DNA from: Chamaecyparis obtusa
Taxonomy: Eukaryota; Streptophyta; Pinopsida; Cupressales; Cupressaceae
Length of the DNA stretch: 64,000 nt
Direction of reading: 5' to 3'
Assembly: GCA_027943335.1 (NCBI GenBank)
Contig: BSBK01001113.1
Span: 732,501 to 796,500 of the forward strand
Under the pieces are notes generated by a model, which was given only the letters and a program-made list of their open reading frames with translations, had not been told where the DNA came from and did no database searches. Made by a program: the position numbers and the translations under genes. Numbering within the stretch: the stretch's first letter is position 1; the number at the start of each line of letters is the position of its first letter. Positions 43,957 through 54,456 of this stretch are shown here, one piece after another.

Positions 43957-46734
43957 CTAGCTGAGAAGTTGCAGAATCAGAACCAGATGTTGTAGCAGTA
44001 ACAGGAGAGCCAACCAGTAGTGTCCAACAGTCAAGAGATCCATAGTCAAGGAAAGATCACTTAAGTGAGACCCACAAATATCCTCATGGACACACCTTAA
44101 CTCTTTGTCGGATTTTCCATGCTCTAAACGCTTAGGGAGAGTACATTCTAGATTTCTCTTAGTCATGCCATTAGCAATGAGGAGATGCTGATATGCACTT
44201 TGGGACAAGGCAAGATGGAGTGAAGAGGGTAAATTATGAGAGGCAAGGGTGATGAAATGGAGGGAAGCATGAGAATTTTGGAAGCTCGAATGACAACTTT
44301 GATTTTTTCTTTCTTTGGAATCCACATAGCTTTTGAATTTTTTCTTCTTTACTTTGAGGTGCTTTTGATGACAATGCCTATAGAATGGATTTCGAGATCC
44401 ATTTTTTATTTTATTTTCTGGCTTTTGATTGTCTTCTTCTTTTTGAGGACCTTTGCAATCTTTTGAACACCTTTGTTTCTTTCCTTTCTTCGTAGTCACA
44501 TGTCGATTAGATGGGACATGGTGACCTTGAGATATAAGTGGATTCTCATTATTTTTATTTTTATGTTGCACATCCAAGTTACTTCCAAAAGACTCAGGAA
44601 TGATGGATGAAAGAGGCTTATATGACTGGTTTAGGTGGAGAGGTGGAAATGGAAGTGGATTGGCCACTTTTCTGGGAGATGAAGAGGGAAGAGAAATCGA
44701 TGGGATGGGCTCAAGTGCAAATATATCAGTATCATCCTCATCATTCATGAATGCATCAGATAGATCAAGAAAGTAATCTTCCATAGAGCATTGTCGATTG
44801 TGAGTAGTCTTAGAAGAGTCAAATAAGTTTGGAGGAATATTATGTGAGCCTAACCAAGATGGTCTATTCCAAGAGTCAGGTCCCCTTTCAAGTGGTAAGA
44901 GTGCACGAATAGGAACCATTTCAATTCTAGATCTACCAAGATTCCATGAGATTGTAACAAGATGGGGTCTCGGATACCCATGATTTGTTGGAGCAGTAGA
45001 AGTATAACTTGAAGTAGATGGCCTAGGAGCCATAGGAATGATCTCCACAGGAGGGTGGAAAGGATCATCATCAATAGCTTGATCTGGAGGATAATAACTT
45101 TCTCCTCTTTTTGAGTTGTTAAGACTAGCATATAAGTGCATAGCATCAACTGGTATCTCTGTAGTAGCATCTGATATGGAGTCCCATTCAGCTAGAGACA
45201 TAGTCGGAGGTAGACTTTCTTCATTGTTGTCATCTAACATAGGAAGTGTTTCTTCAACAGTAGGATCTTGTTTAGTAGTAGAAGCAGCAGAGTAATCTGG
45301 AATAGGCATATCTTGAGGCATACCCAAGAGAAGAGAAGCATCCAATAGTTTCTCCCAGTCAGTATGTGTGCCATTGGAGTTGGCAATAGTAGGAGTCTGT
45401 TCAATAGCAGAAGTGGTGGAACAATCTAGAATAGGCATACCCAAGATTAGAGAAGCATCCAACAGTTGCTCCCAATCAGTATGTGTGTCATTGGAATCGG
45501 CAGTAGTAGGATTTTGTTCAACAGTAGAAGTGGTAGAAAAATCTAGAATAGGCATACCTTGAGGCATACCAAAGATAAGGGAAGCGTCCAACAGTTGCTC
45601 CCAATCAGTATGTGTCCCATTAGAGGCAGTGACATATTCAGTAGTAGCTGTAGTAGTAGAAATCTTTTCAGTAGAGTGTATAAAATCCTCCTGGTGAGGA
45701 CCAAAATCATGTTCCTGAAGCACTTGAAAAGGTAGATAAGACTCTTTCTGGTAGTTTGAATCAAAATTTTGATCATTCAAGGGTCTCTCATGTGTCATAG
45801 GCTGAATCTGTGTTTCTTCATCATCTAAATCTGCATGTAAGTGCAAGTTGCTGCTAGGTTGGTCAAGCTCATAACTCTGATAGCTAATACCGAATCTGTC
45901 TTCAGAAGGTTCCTCATAGGAACGTGGAGATGGAGGGAGAGTTGTCAAAGACAAGATGGACTCAATCTGATATTCCCCCATGCCAATATCTTTGATCTTC
46001 AAGGTCTTTTCTATTTCTTTTAGCTTAGCATCATAGAACTCAATGGACTCTCTATTGGCAGGAACAAAGCTGTCTGTTGTTTGGGTAAGCATCTTAGCAG
46101 AGCAAGTATTTAGGCTAGCACTATTTTCAATGAGGACGTCAGGTATACTCTTGGGGCCTATCATAACTTGAGTGTGCAGGGGAGCATCATGCGGATGGCT
46201 TAAGGAATGATCATCTTCTTTGGAAAATGATAAATAATGAGGCGAGGTCAAATGACCCACCATAGATTGGAACTGATTGAGATCGAGATCTTTGGGGACA
46301 TTTTCCTTAGTGAGGGCTTTATCCATAGATAGTTTTGGTTTGGATGTCGAAGGTTCGGGACCTTTGAGCATGATCTTTGCATGAGATCGAGGGATAGCGT
46401 TTGCACAAGCTAGAGATTGTGTGGATTTATAAGAGGGAGACGCAGGGCCTCGCAAGACAAAGGGAGTTTTGGGTTTAGGAGTATCCTCACTCCTTGGAGA
46501 AATGATCATGGAACAGTGAGAGAGCCAAGGTTTGCTTCTAGCAAATCTGGAAGGTGGTTGAGCTTTTGTCGTAGCCTTCTCAGTGGCATTGACTATTTGC
46601 ATGCTAGAGCTAAGATTAAAGACAGACTTTGAGGGTTTTGGCATGTTAGAGCTGAGATTGAAAACCAACTTTGAAGGTTTTGGCATGTTAGAGCTGAGAT
46701 TGAAAACCAACTTTGAAGGTTTTGGATCTCCCAT
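43957..46734 (-). CDS. LTR-B 925-codon protein with integrase zinc-finger tail
   Basis: The ATG at 46732-46734 opens a 925-codon frame without stops. The same frame is open for 36 more codons upstream, and beyond that a diverged extension with three stops reaches an ATG near 47055. The protein starts with a 14-residue unit PKPSKLVFNLSSNM present three times. It is Ser/Pro/Thr-rich and probably disordered. A unit HTDWEQLLDASLI..GMP recurs three times at about residues 410-530. A basic Lys-rich part lies near 800. Near the C-terminus, KELRCVHEDICGSHL and VGHYW resemble the zinc-binding region of gypsy integrases. The last 25 residues are oddly Leu-rich, while another frame looks more protein-like, so a late frameshift is likely. 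Function is unknown. Confidence 0.7.
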   Translation of the reverse strand: MGDPKPSKLVFNLSSNMPKPSKLVFNLSSNMPKPSKSVFNLSSSMQIVNATEKATTKAQPPSRFARSKPWLSHCSMIISPRSEDTPKPKTPFVLRGPASPSYKSTQSLACANAIPRSHAKIMLKGPEPSTSKPKLSMDKALTKENVPKDLDLNQFQSMVGHLTSPHYLSFSKEDDHSLSHPHDAPLHTQVMIGPKSIPDVLIENSASLNTCSAKMLTQTTDSFVPANRESIEFYDAKLKEIEKTLKIKDIGMGEYQIESILSLTTLPPSPRSYEEPSEDRFGISYQSYELDQPSSNLHLHADLDDEETQIQPMTHERPLNDQNFDSNYQKESYLPFQVLQEHDFGPHQEDFIHSTEKISTTTATTEYVTASNGTHTDWEQLLDASLIFGMPQGMPILDFSTTSTVEQNPTTADSNDTHTDWEQLLDASLILGMPILDCSTTSAIEQTPTIANSNGTHTDWEKLLDASLLLGMPQDMPIPDYSAASTTKQDPTVEETLPMLDDNNEESLPPTMSLAEWDSISDATTEIPVDAMHLYASLNNSKRGESYYPPDQAIDDDPFHPPVEIIPMAPRPSTSSYTSTAPTNHGYPRPHLVTISWNLGRSRIEMVPIRALLPLERGPDSWNRPSWLGSHNIPPNLFDSSKTTHNRQCSMEDYFLDLSDAFMNDEDDTDIFALEPIPSISLPSSSPRKVANPLPFPPLHLNQSYKPLSSIIPESFGSNLDVQHKNKNNENPLISQGHHVPSNRHVTTKKGKKQRCSKDCKGPQKEEDNQKPENKIKNGSRNPFYRHCHQKHLKVKKKKFKSYVDSKERKNQSCHSSFQNSHASLHFITLASHNLPSSLHLALSQSAYQHLLIANGMTKRNLECTLPKRLEHGKSDKELRCVHEDICGSHLSDLSLTMDLLTVGHYWLALLLLLQHLVLILQLLS

Positions 46735-46842
46735 CTTGTTGGTAGTATTATGAGAGATCGTGAAAGAGTTGATAGGTTCAAAAGGATCAATAGGTTTAAT
46801 TTTAGAAAGTGACCCTTCAGAGTCTTGCTGGTCTTCAAACAA

Positions 46843-49429
46843 TGGGTTATAATATTCTTGAAATAGTAAGTCAGACTATATCTAAAACAATGGATTGTAA
46901 TACTCTTGGAATGACGAAGAATGTGAGGATTCCTCACGAAGTTTAGATTTTGCAACAGATTCAGGATGACCTATGTCTTGATTACAAGGTTTACTTTGAT
47001 CTTGATCAGCGTTCTAAATGGGATAAGTCTTGCCACTTTGATTCATGACAGTCATAGATGAAGATGTAATGAGCAAAGATTCGGGATAAAGCTAGACTCT
47101 ATCTCTAAGATAACGAAAAGGAGATAAATGGCTACAACAGCCAAGATGCAAGATGAACCTGGTACGAATTGTCAAAAAGAGATGGCTAGAATAGCTGAGA
47201 TAAGACAATCACAACACAAGGTACAAGAGCAAAAAGAGATAAGGTAGACTAATGAGAGACAATACGAGTCAAAGCAAAGATCGATCAATTCCTAACTCAA
47301 GACAACTAGTTTTTGACGGTGAACGACAGGAAAATAGAAAAACAAATCATGGACAAAAAGGCAGATCAGATTTATGTCATTGATCAAGAACATAAGATAG
47401 CAATCAAGGAGTTCAATCAAACAGTCTTCAAGCAATGGGCAAGGGACAAAGCAACCTTGCGCACGAACAGGAATAGTGACTTAGTATTTCTACTCCCTAA
47501 GGACTCTACTTGTGTATGTTCTTGAGAATGTTTTAGCAGGCACTTAAAACACAACAACATCCTAGCAAGTTGTCTACAAGGATATACATGGCTTTTCTAA
47601 AGGGATTCCTCGATATACGCAAGGTACGTGAGGCCCAAATCCGTAGATGAGAAGAATTTAAAATCACACAGCCGGGGGGAGACGGTAACCCAAATCTCCT
47701 CCTTCACTTCTCAAAGGTATAAAGTTCTTTGAGGCTTAGCCAAGAGTGAAATCTAACTCATTCCCAAGAGAGGTGTCTTTGGATTCACCTCCCGATATTT
47801 ATACTCCGCCGGAACATGGGAGTTAAGGTCATCCCTTGAGGTGATGAAATCCCCAAGCAGGCCTTCTAAAAAATGAAAAGTAAGTAATTCACTATCAAAA
47901 GTATTGAAAAGCACTAAAGGTGGTGCATTTAACCCTTCAAGTAAATGTGAGGTGAGTCCACAAAGTGGTGCATTTAACTCCTCACACAAACTCAAAGTGA
48001 GTCCACATCCTAGAAAACAAGTGAGTTCCAAAAAGCACAAAAGGGTTGCCAAGTGGAACAATTAACGCTTCTTTCCTATAGACCCCTCCCCTTTAATGTG
48101 GCGCTGGGATTGCAACCACAGGGCGGAAATGAGGGGCCGGCGGATTAGCAAGTCCAATAACCCAAGATAGCAATTTAGATCAATCACAAGTAATCTAAGA
48201 CTGCTAATCAATACTACTCATAAGTGCAAGAGGGTTTGAATCATGGAATATTTAACTTTCCAAGTAAACATGAAGTGAGTCCACAAAGTGGTGCATTTAA
48301 CTCTTCATGTAAACAAGGAATGAATCCATGCCCTCAATTACTCAATGAGATATTTGATATTGGAACCAAGAATTACTTAATGTTTAAAAGACAACCATTC
48401 ACTTAAACACAAACTTGTAAAAACAAATCTATATTCATTCATTTCCCATTAAGAGCATCAATTAAAATGTGTTCTATGAAAACATGTAAACACTCAAGCC
48501 AAACACATGAGAGATTAATTTTATGCCCAAAGTCTAAATGTTTTAGAGATTTTAAGAACTCACCTTAGGTCCAAAGATCTGCAATCCAACATTTAGCACA
48601 CATCTGAAAGTATAGAATCAAGACAAATCAATGGCAAAAAGTAAGATATGTAACATTGCTGTCTTCAAGACAGTCTTTAAAGATTGATTTATTTGACCCA
48701 TAAAATCACAATATTAAAATTTCTGGAAACAATGAAGTTTTTAGCTAACATCAAGAACTATCATTTCCCAAAGTTACAAGGTCTTATGATTTAATTTGGT
48801 ACCTCAACCAATAACCTTTTCAGACTGCAATTTTTCTGTCATAAATCAGATTTAAAACACCAAACCCTGCCTAGGGAATCACATATCTTTCTCAAAAAGA
48901 ATCAAAATGAAACCAAACTAATTTAATATTAACTATTAGTGAATCTAGTTTCCAAATATGTAAGTCATTTATTTTTTCCATTCATAAATCATTTTCTATG
49001 AATAAATCATTGCCTGCAACTCCAATACAGATTGTTAAAAACTAGTTTTCACTCAAATGCCCATAACTTTCACAAATCTACATAAAAATAACTCAAACCA
49101 AAATAAAATAAAAGATAATTCACGTATCTTTCCAATGAATATTATTATAGATCTTTATTGTTCATAATTTGTCCGCACCAGACATTTTAATCTGACTGTA
49201 TTCAGAGAATCTCAAATCTGCAAATACCCAATTTCACCAAAATGATCATAACTTATTCATTTCTTTATAAAAATGAACCAAACCAAAAGCATGAGAAATA
49301 AGATTCATCATTATATCCATCAATTACTATATTACAAGGTTTTTAGACTGTAAATGGCCGTACAAGGCCTGAAACCAACACTAAAATTGAAAAACCAATC
49401 AAGAATGAGGTCAGAAATTGATCTTTTCT
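46843..49429 (-). other. LTR-B 5' leader between primer site and long frame
   Basis: About 2.6 kb hold no recognised gene. The part nearest the long frame (47055-46843) is its broken N-terminal extension, including a duplicated FQEYYNPLF block. A repeat GTGAGTCCACAAAGTGGTGC occurs near 47953 and 48276. A plus-strand frame at 47313-47525 is probably incidental. Confidence 0.45.
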
Positions 49430-49447
49430 GCCCCACGGTGGGCGCCA
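49430..49447 (-). other. LTR-B primer binding site
   Basis: On the minus strand TGGCGCCCACCGTGGGGC lies two bases inside the 5' LTR end. This is a type common in plant gypsy elements and fixes the orientation. Confidence 0.85.
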
Positions 49448-49450
49448 AAA

Positions 49451-50451
49451 TGTATGTGACTGAATGTGACCTCTAAATCAGGCACAACACAACATGGTCA
49501 TTATTTACTTGATATAATTTGGGAGAGAGTATGAAGAACTCAATCCAAATTCCATGGTGAGGCAACCTGTTGCCTCCTATGTGAATGGGGTGTTTGAATA
49601 CTCTCAGAACGAGAGCCAACAGCCGGGAGACCAATTCAACAATGGAGGCTTTTCAAGAATCAAATATGAGAAAAATGAAACTAAGCTAAGAATGAATGCA
49701 ATTAATCTAGAAAATTTTGAAAGAAATATGAAATGCAGATTTTTATTTGATTTTGAAATAAAGATGATATTAGACTAAGAACAAGTAAGCAAATTTAATC
49801 TAAATGTGAAATGCAATTACACTAATATGAGAAATTAAACTAGATAATGCAATAAAAGAGCTTTGAAAATAATGAGATATGAGACTAAAAAATGCTATAG
49901 TGTAGATGCTCTCAAAAATTGCTCTCTTGAATGAGAAAAAGAGGCTCATTAAATAGAAAAGCTCGGGAGAGGAATGAAGAGTTTCTTGATTTGAAACTCC
50001 TGACTCTTCATTCCCCTTTGAGACAAAAAGGTATGAATTATTTAATTAAAAGAATGAAATTTGCCACATGTGGGGAGTGGCCTTTCGAGTAATTTGAATT
50101 ATTAAATTCAAATAAAGAGATGTCCATTCAATTTAACTAAATATTTATTAATTCCTTTCAAGGGTATTTAGCTAAAGGGGGTGGAGTTTAATTTAATTAA
50201 AAGTACTTAGGACTTCATAATTAAATTAACTTATCATAGAGATTATTTAGCCAAATAAAGTCAAAGAGACTTAGCAATTAATTTTAGTGTTTGATTATTG
50301 CAATTTATGGTCTTTGCAATTGACATCAAGTCAAATTAAGTTAGATATGAGGGAGAAAATTGCCTAGGGAACTAGGACTTTGGTGATGTAAAATCAAGAT
50401 AATGCACCAAAATTGATGAAATTAAATAGGTGTCAATTTTGGGGTATTACA
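49451..50451 (-). repeat. LTR-B 5' LTR
   Basis: Its 1001 bases pair with 40332-41332. In element sense it starts TGTAATACCCC and ends CACATACA. No promoter was pinned down. Confidence 0.95.
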
Positions 50452-51614
50452 ATATTGATTGTGTCAATTGTTTGCAATAAGAACTAATATAAATATATTT
50501 CCCAACGGTTCTCTATGAAAGGACATACCCTTTCACAGGACCTAATCCTAGCAACTAACCCTAAAAATACATACTAAACCATAATAATTGTTTTTAGGGA
50601 AATATTTCTCGTACAATTAACCTCATTCTTCTTTAGGTGCTCTATGCATTAATAATCCAATTTTTAAGCTCCTGCACAAAACGCCTAACATTAGGTAGTA
50701 TTAAGAAAATAAAAAATCATTACATGTATAAGGTTTTCATAAAAACTATTTATTATTCATTCATTAATAAAAAATAAATTCATGCCATGCATTATGCATG
50801 TATTTGATAAATAAAATGGGAAAACAAAAATAAAAAAAATTAATTATTATGTTACCCAAATTAACATAAGAACTCATAATAATAAGACAATACTTAAACT
50901 ATCAAATCAAATATGACATCATGTTTTAGCATTTTACTTTTATTTTCAAAATAATACATAATGCATTTGTATGAATTTAGTTTTGAAATATGTCTATAAA
51001 TATAATGTAATGTAATATAGAAATGTTAAAAACATTAGGGTGAAAGATTTTATAATTCACCCTCAAAGGGGGTATTTTACCCTAAATTCACGATATCACT
51101 CAAATAATTTTGACATAGGGTAAATGCAAATTCAATAAGCAACCTAATATTAATAATATTTTTAATGTAAAACCACATAGAACCAATTAAGGGTTTTTTA
51201 CAAATAAAGTATTTCAAGACATAAACCCTAAACAAGAAGGTGAGAAATTAATTTTTATTTAAAACTAAATTTCAATAATAATGTAAAATCACTTAATCTT
51301 TTTCACCCTACAAGATAAAATTATTAAAGTTAAGAATACAATAAGGTGAAAATACCAAATTACATTTAGGTATATGAAAACTAAAATTAGCATCAAAAAA
51401 TCTTTCAAAACCCTAAAACATAATAATATTTATCACATACACATTTACTTGAGTAAAATATAAATTAAGATTAAAAACAAATATATTAGTAACCACAATA
51501 ATTTTACAAAATATAAAACTTCTATCATACACACAAAATATTCATTCCTTTAATAATTTATCTCAAAGGAAATAAGATTATCTTTAACTTATACCTTTAT
51601 TTACACCTACACTT

Positions 51615-51885
51615 TCAAGGAATAACATAGAGTAATTGGTAAGGGTAGAGTCGGATAGTTAGGTAGGAAAATGGATGGGTCGAGAGGAAGATTACTCCCT
51701 GTGTAAAAATTTTCCTAAAATCAGAAAATAAATAATTCATGAGAAAATAATAAATAAATTTCTCCTCCTAATCCTCTCGAAGAAAATAAATAGACTAATT
51801 GGTTAGGGGGTAGGAGGGTAGATAGGTAGGAAAAAAGGTCAGCTTGAGAGGTCGAGGGTTAAACTCCCTCTCGCTACCTTTTTTA
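51615..51885 (+). repeat. tRNA-like modules in LTR-A 3' LTR
   Basis: Two modules resemble tRNA-derived promoter sequence. The first (51615-51700) keeps AGAGTAATTGGTAAGG but has lost its second half. The second (51785-51885) has ACTAATTGGTTAGGGG and later GAGAGGTCGAGGGTTAAACT, close to pol III A and B boxes. Both recur in the other LTR. Confidence 0.45.
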
Positions 51886-52112
51886 TCATTTTTATAATTA
51901 TTTTTTAATTTCAAGAATATAAATACATTTAACACATTAAAATAAAATATTTAATTCTTTCTCATAAATATAAAAATGGAACAATAATAATCATTAAGGC
52001 CCTTTTAATTATTTAATTTTTTGAAAATAGGGAGATAATATAAAATTTTTAAAATATTTTACTTCCCTAATAAGTTTATATATATTTGGGCCTAAATTTT
52101 TAGGTGCCAACA

Positions 52113-52869
52113 ATGGCTTCAATTGGAGTCATGTGTCCATACCTAGACACAACGAGAATCCAGCGCTCTCTGGAGGAAGCAGACCACTTTAAAACATAAT
52201 GATAATGTCAAAATTTATATTGAATAAGTAATAAAGATCAAAACTATTAAACTTTAAATCATGATGAATCAATAATAACCTTTAAGAAAAATTATTTCGA
52301 TAATTAATAACCTTTGTAAAAATCTCATAATAATATGTTTTCCTATTAAAAAATGTAAATAATAAAATCACAAGAAAAATAATAATACAAATAAATTTTA
52401 TTATCTCAAAATATACTTCCCCGTATTACCATTTTCAACACATATGATTACCTCTTTAAAATATTCTCCATAAAACATGTTATACCGATCAATTTTAGCT
52501 GGCTGGTTCATTCCCTTCTTGTGTCATACCAGTGCAAGCTTTCACATTCTTGTTGTTTATTCACAACCGCAAACCTTCAAGAAAGGCCCCCACGTTCCTC
52601 CTTATTTATGTATCTATATCTTCGTTGCGCTTAACATCATTGTTTATGGTAAGAGCATACTCCATTATTGGTATCCTCGTAGCAATTTATGCACAACAGG
52701 AATTGAAATGAATATGGTCGCAATATAGTAGCCATTGCAAACACAAAGATTCTATGACACTTTGATTGATTTTTGAGAGGGTAAGCTGATAATCTAGGCA
52801 ATTGTAAGATTCTCCTTATGGTGAAGAACCATGTGTCTCCGCCAACTCTCCCGCATTGCATGTCTTCTT
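52113..52869. other. LTR-A internal spacer next to the 3' LTR
   Basis: AT-rich; no polypurine tract of good quality is seen before the LTR at 52112. The open frame at 52637-52872 (-) continues from the PPR fragment but no longer resembles that family. Confidence 0.4.
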
Positions 52870-53116
52870 TGTCTCTTGATCCATCTCCTCCAAGGAATGC
52901 ATGCACCTTATTATTTACCTCAATCCAACTAAAACCGGGAGCCTTTGTAAGTCCCCTATCTTTCATCCTTTTCCTTATCTTAGGTACATCAGTCCAACGG
53001 CCAGTTGCTGCATAAATATTTGAAAATAGTATATATGGTCTTGTATTGCATGGTTCCAACCAAAAGAGGCTTTCTGTGGCATGCTCTGCTATCTCCACTT
53101 TTATGTGAGTTCTACA
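52870..53116 (-). pseudogene. PPR protein fragment captured in LTR-A
   Basis: The minus strand reads CRTHIKVEIAEHATESLFWL, then YILFSNIYAATGRWTDV, KIRKRMKDRGLTKAPGFSW and IEVNNKVHAFLGGD. This is the E-type tail of a plant-specific PLS pentatricopeptide-repeat protein, a family acting in organelle RNA editing or processing. Only about 80 residues remain; the PPR motifs before and any DYW domain after are missing. It has the same orientation as the element and lies between its gag frame and 3' LTR, which suggests transduction or an old insertion of host DNA. Confidence 0.8.
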
Positions 53117-53469
53117 CGTGCTAATTTATCCGACTGCCATTTACAAATCTGGGAGTAGATATTGAAGATCATCATTCGGATCTAGGACTGCAATCTAATA
53201 CATGCATCATTAAATTCTTCTCTATTGATTTTGCAAAGTCACTAAAGGACTTCACTTTTGAAAGCGCAAGCTTCTGATAAATATATGCTTGGGAGTTGGC
53301 ATTTGCTCATACCTTCCAGTGCTATGAGAGTCGACATTGTTTTTTATTAAATTTGTGCCCAATACGGCTTCAAAACGTAATGGGAAACATCTAGAGATTA
53401 CAAAAAATCATGACTACAACAGTTCATTCCTCTCATTTTATAGACCACTCCAAACTGGGAACATAAGTG

Positions 53470-53650
53470 CTCAAGTCCATCTTATTATCAGCTGCATCTC
53501 ACATTTTTAATTACTTCAAATCTGCGGAGGCTTGTACTTGGAATGGCATCTCTTTCATGATGGATGTCAAACCAATAAGATTGATCCCACTCCTAAGAAT
53601 ATTTGTGTGTGATAACATGGACAATGGTGAGGGCCTCTGCTTCTATTGAG
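53470..53650 (-). pseudogene. possible LINE RNase H scrap
   Basis: The minus strand contains SSIEAEALTIVHVITHK, like the Glu-bearing helix of LINE RNase H (SNIEAEALAIL), followed by a stop and no further clear motif. The likeness is short and may be chance. Confidence 0.25.
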
Positions 53651-54456
53651 CTAGATTTGGATCAATACATAGTCAAATACTAGCTTTAGAACTATGTCTT
53701 TTGCTAGTTTGCATCCATTTAAAATTTGTGTTGTTTTTACAAATGTCTGTCATTTTTGTTGCAGCCAGCTTCATAAAAATAAGTGAAACTATCATAAATT
53801 TGTTTCTCATAAATGAGGAAAGGTCTAGGAACCTTTGTGGATGTATAGATAGTTGTTTGAAGCCCAAAAACAATTTCAAATTTCTGCCCAAATAAAAAAA
53901 AATGTGATTCATCTTCTTCACCAATTCAGCCCGTGGTTAATAAATCTGGGATTTTTCAAGCACGTTTTGACACCAAAAAGTGCTTAATTTCTTCTAAAAA
54001 CACCCCCAACTCATATACAACTTGGCTAGGAACATCTCAAGCACAAAAAAAAATGTTATTTTGCTTCAAAGTGACTCCAAAAATAGGCCTAAATTATTTG
54101 CATGGGAATTAAATTCTCTATTGTTGGTATTCTATTTTTCAGCTCTCTAACTTTCTTCATTCTAGTCTTTCAAGACAATTGCTTTTCGCACAGAATTATA
54201 ATTCTAATGATCTACCTACAGTAACTATTCACAATATAAAAGTATTCATAAAAGATTTTATGAAAAAAAAAATGATTAGTGAGAAAATTTAATATCAATA
54301 TACTATAAAATGATGGACTAATTGAAAAGCATGTAAATTTAAGGACTATAATCTATCAATATGACACCAAAAAAGGAAAACATAAATAACTCATAACACA
54401 TAATATAAACACGGATAAAAACATGATAAAAAACATAAAACATAAAACATATTTAC
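53651..54456. other. LTR-A internal spacer
   Basis: AT-rich. Open frames at 53673-53924 (-) and 53701-53895 (+) overlap each other and match nothing I know. Confidence 0.4.

Larger units (their letters stand above)
40332..50451 (-). mobile_element. LTR-B: young non-autonomous gypsy-type element
   Basis: The element is 10120 bases in minus orientation. The two 1001-base LTRs (49451-50451 and 40332-41332) differ at only about nine positions by my count. Primer site TGGCGCCCACCGTGGGGC lies two bases inside the 5' LTR, and a purine tract AAAGAGGGGCAAA precedes the 3' LTR. It carries a 925-codon uninterrupted frame with an integrase zinc-finger remnant at its end, but no RT, protease or integrase core. 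It is the youngest insertion in the window, sitting inside LTR-A. Confidence 0.92.
39921..52112 (-). repeat. LTR-A 3' LTR, interrupted by LTR-B
   Basis: The two halves are 39921-40331 and 50457-52112, about 2.07 kb without LTR-B. It lacks some 330 bases present in the other LTR (56630-56975) and part of a tRNA-like module. It otherwise aligns along its length with 56460-58864. Confidence 0.85.

Noticed and set aside
45368..46632. Plus-strand open frames opposite the LTR-B ORF
   Set aside because: Shadows of the 925-codon frame; no family likeness.
47753..48061. 102-codon minus-strand frame rich in Leu and Cys
   Set aside because: Built from short non-coding repeats (GTGAGTCCACAAAGTGG) in the LTR-B leader; no motif.
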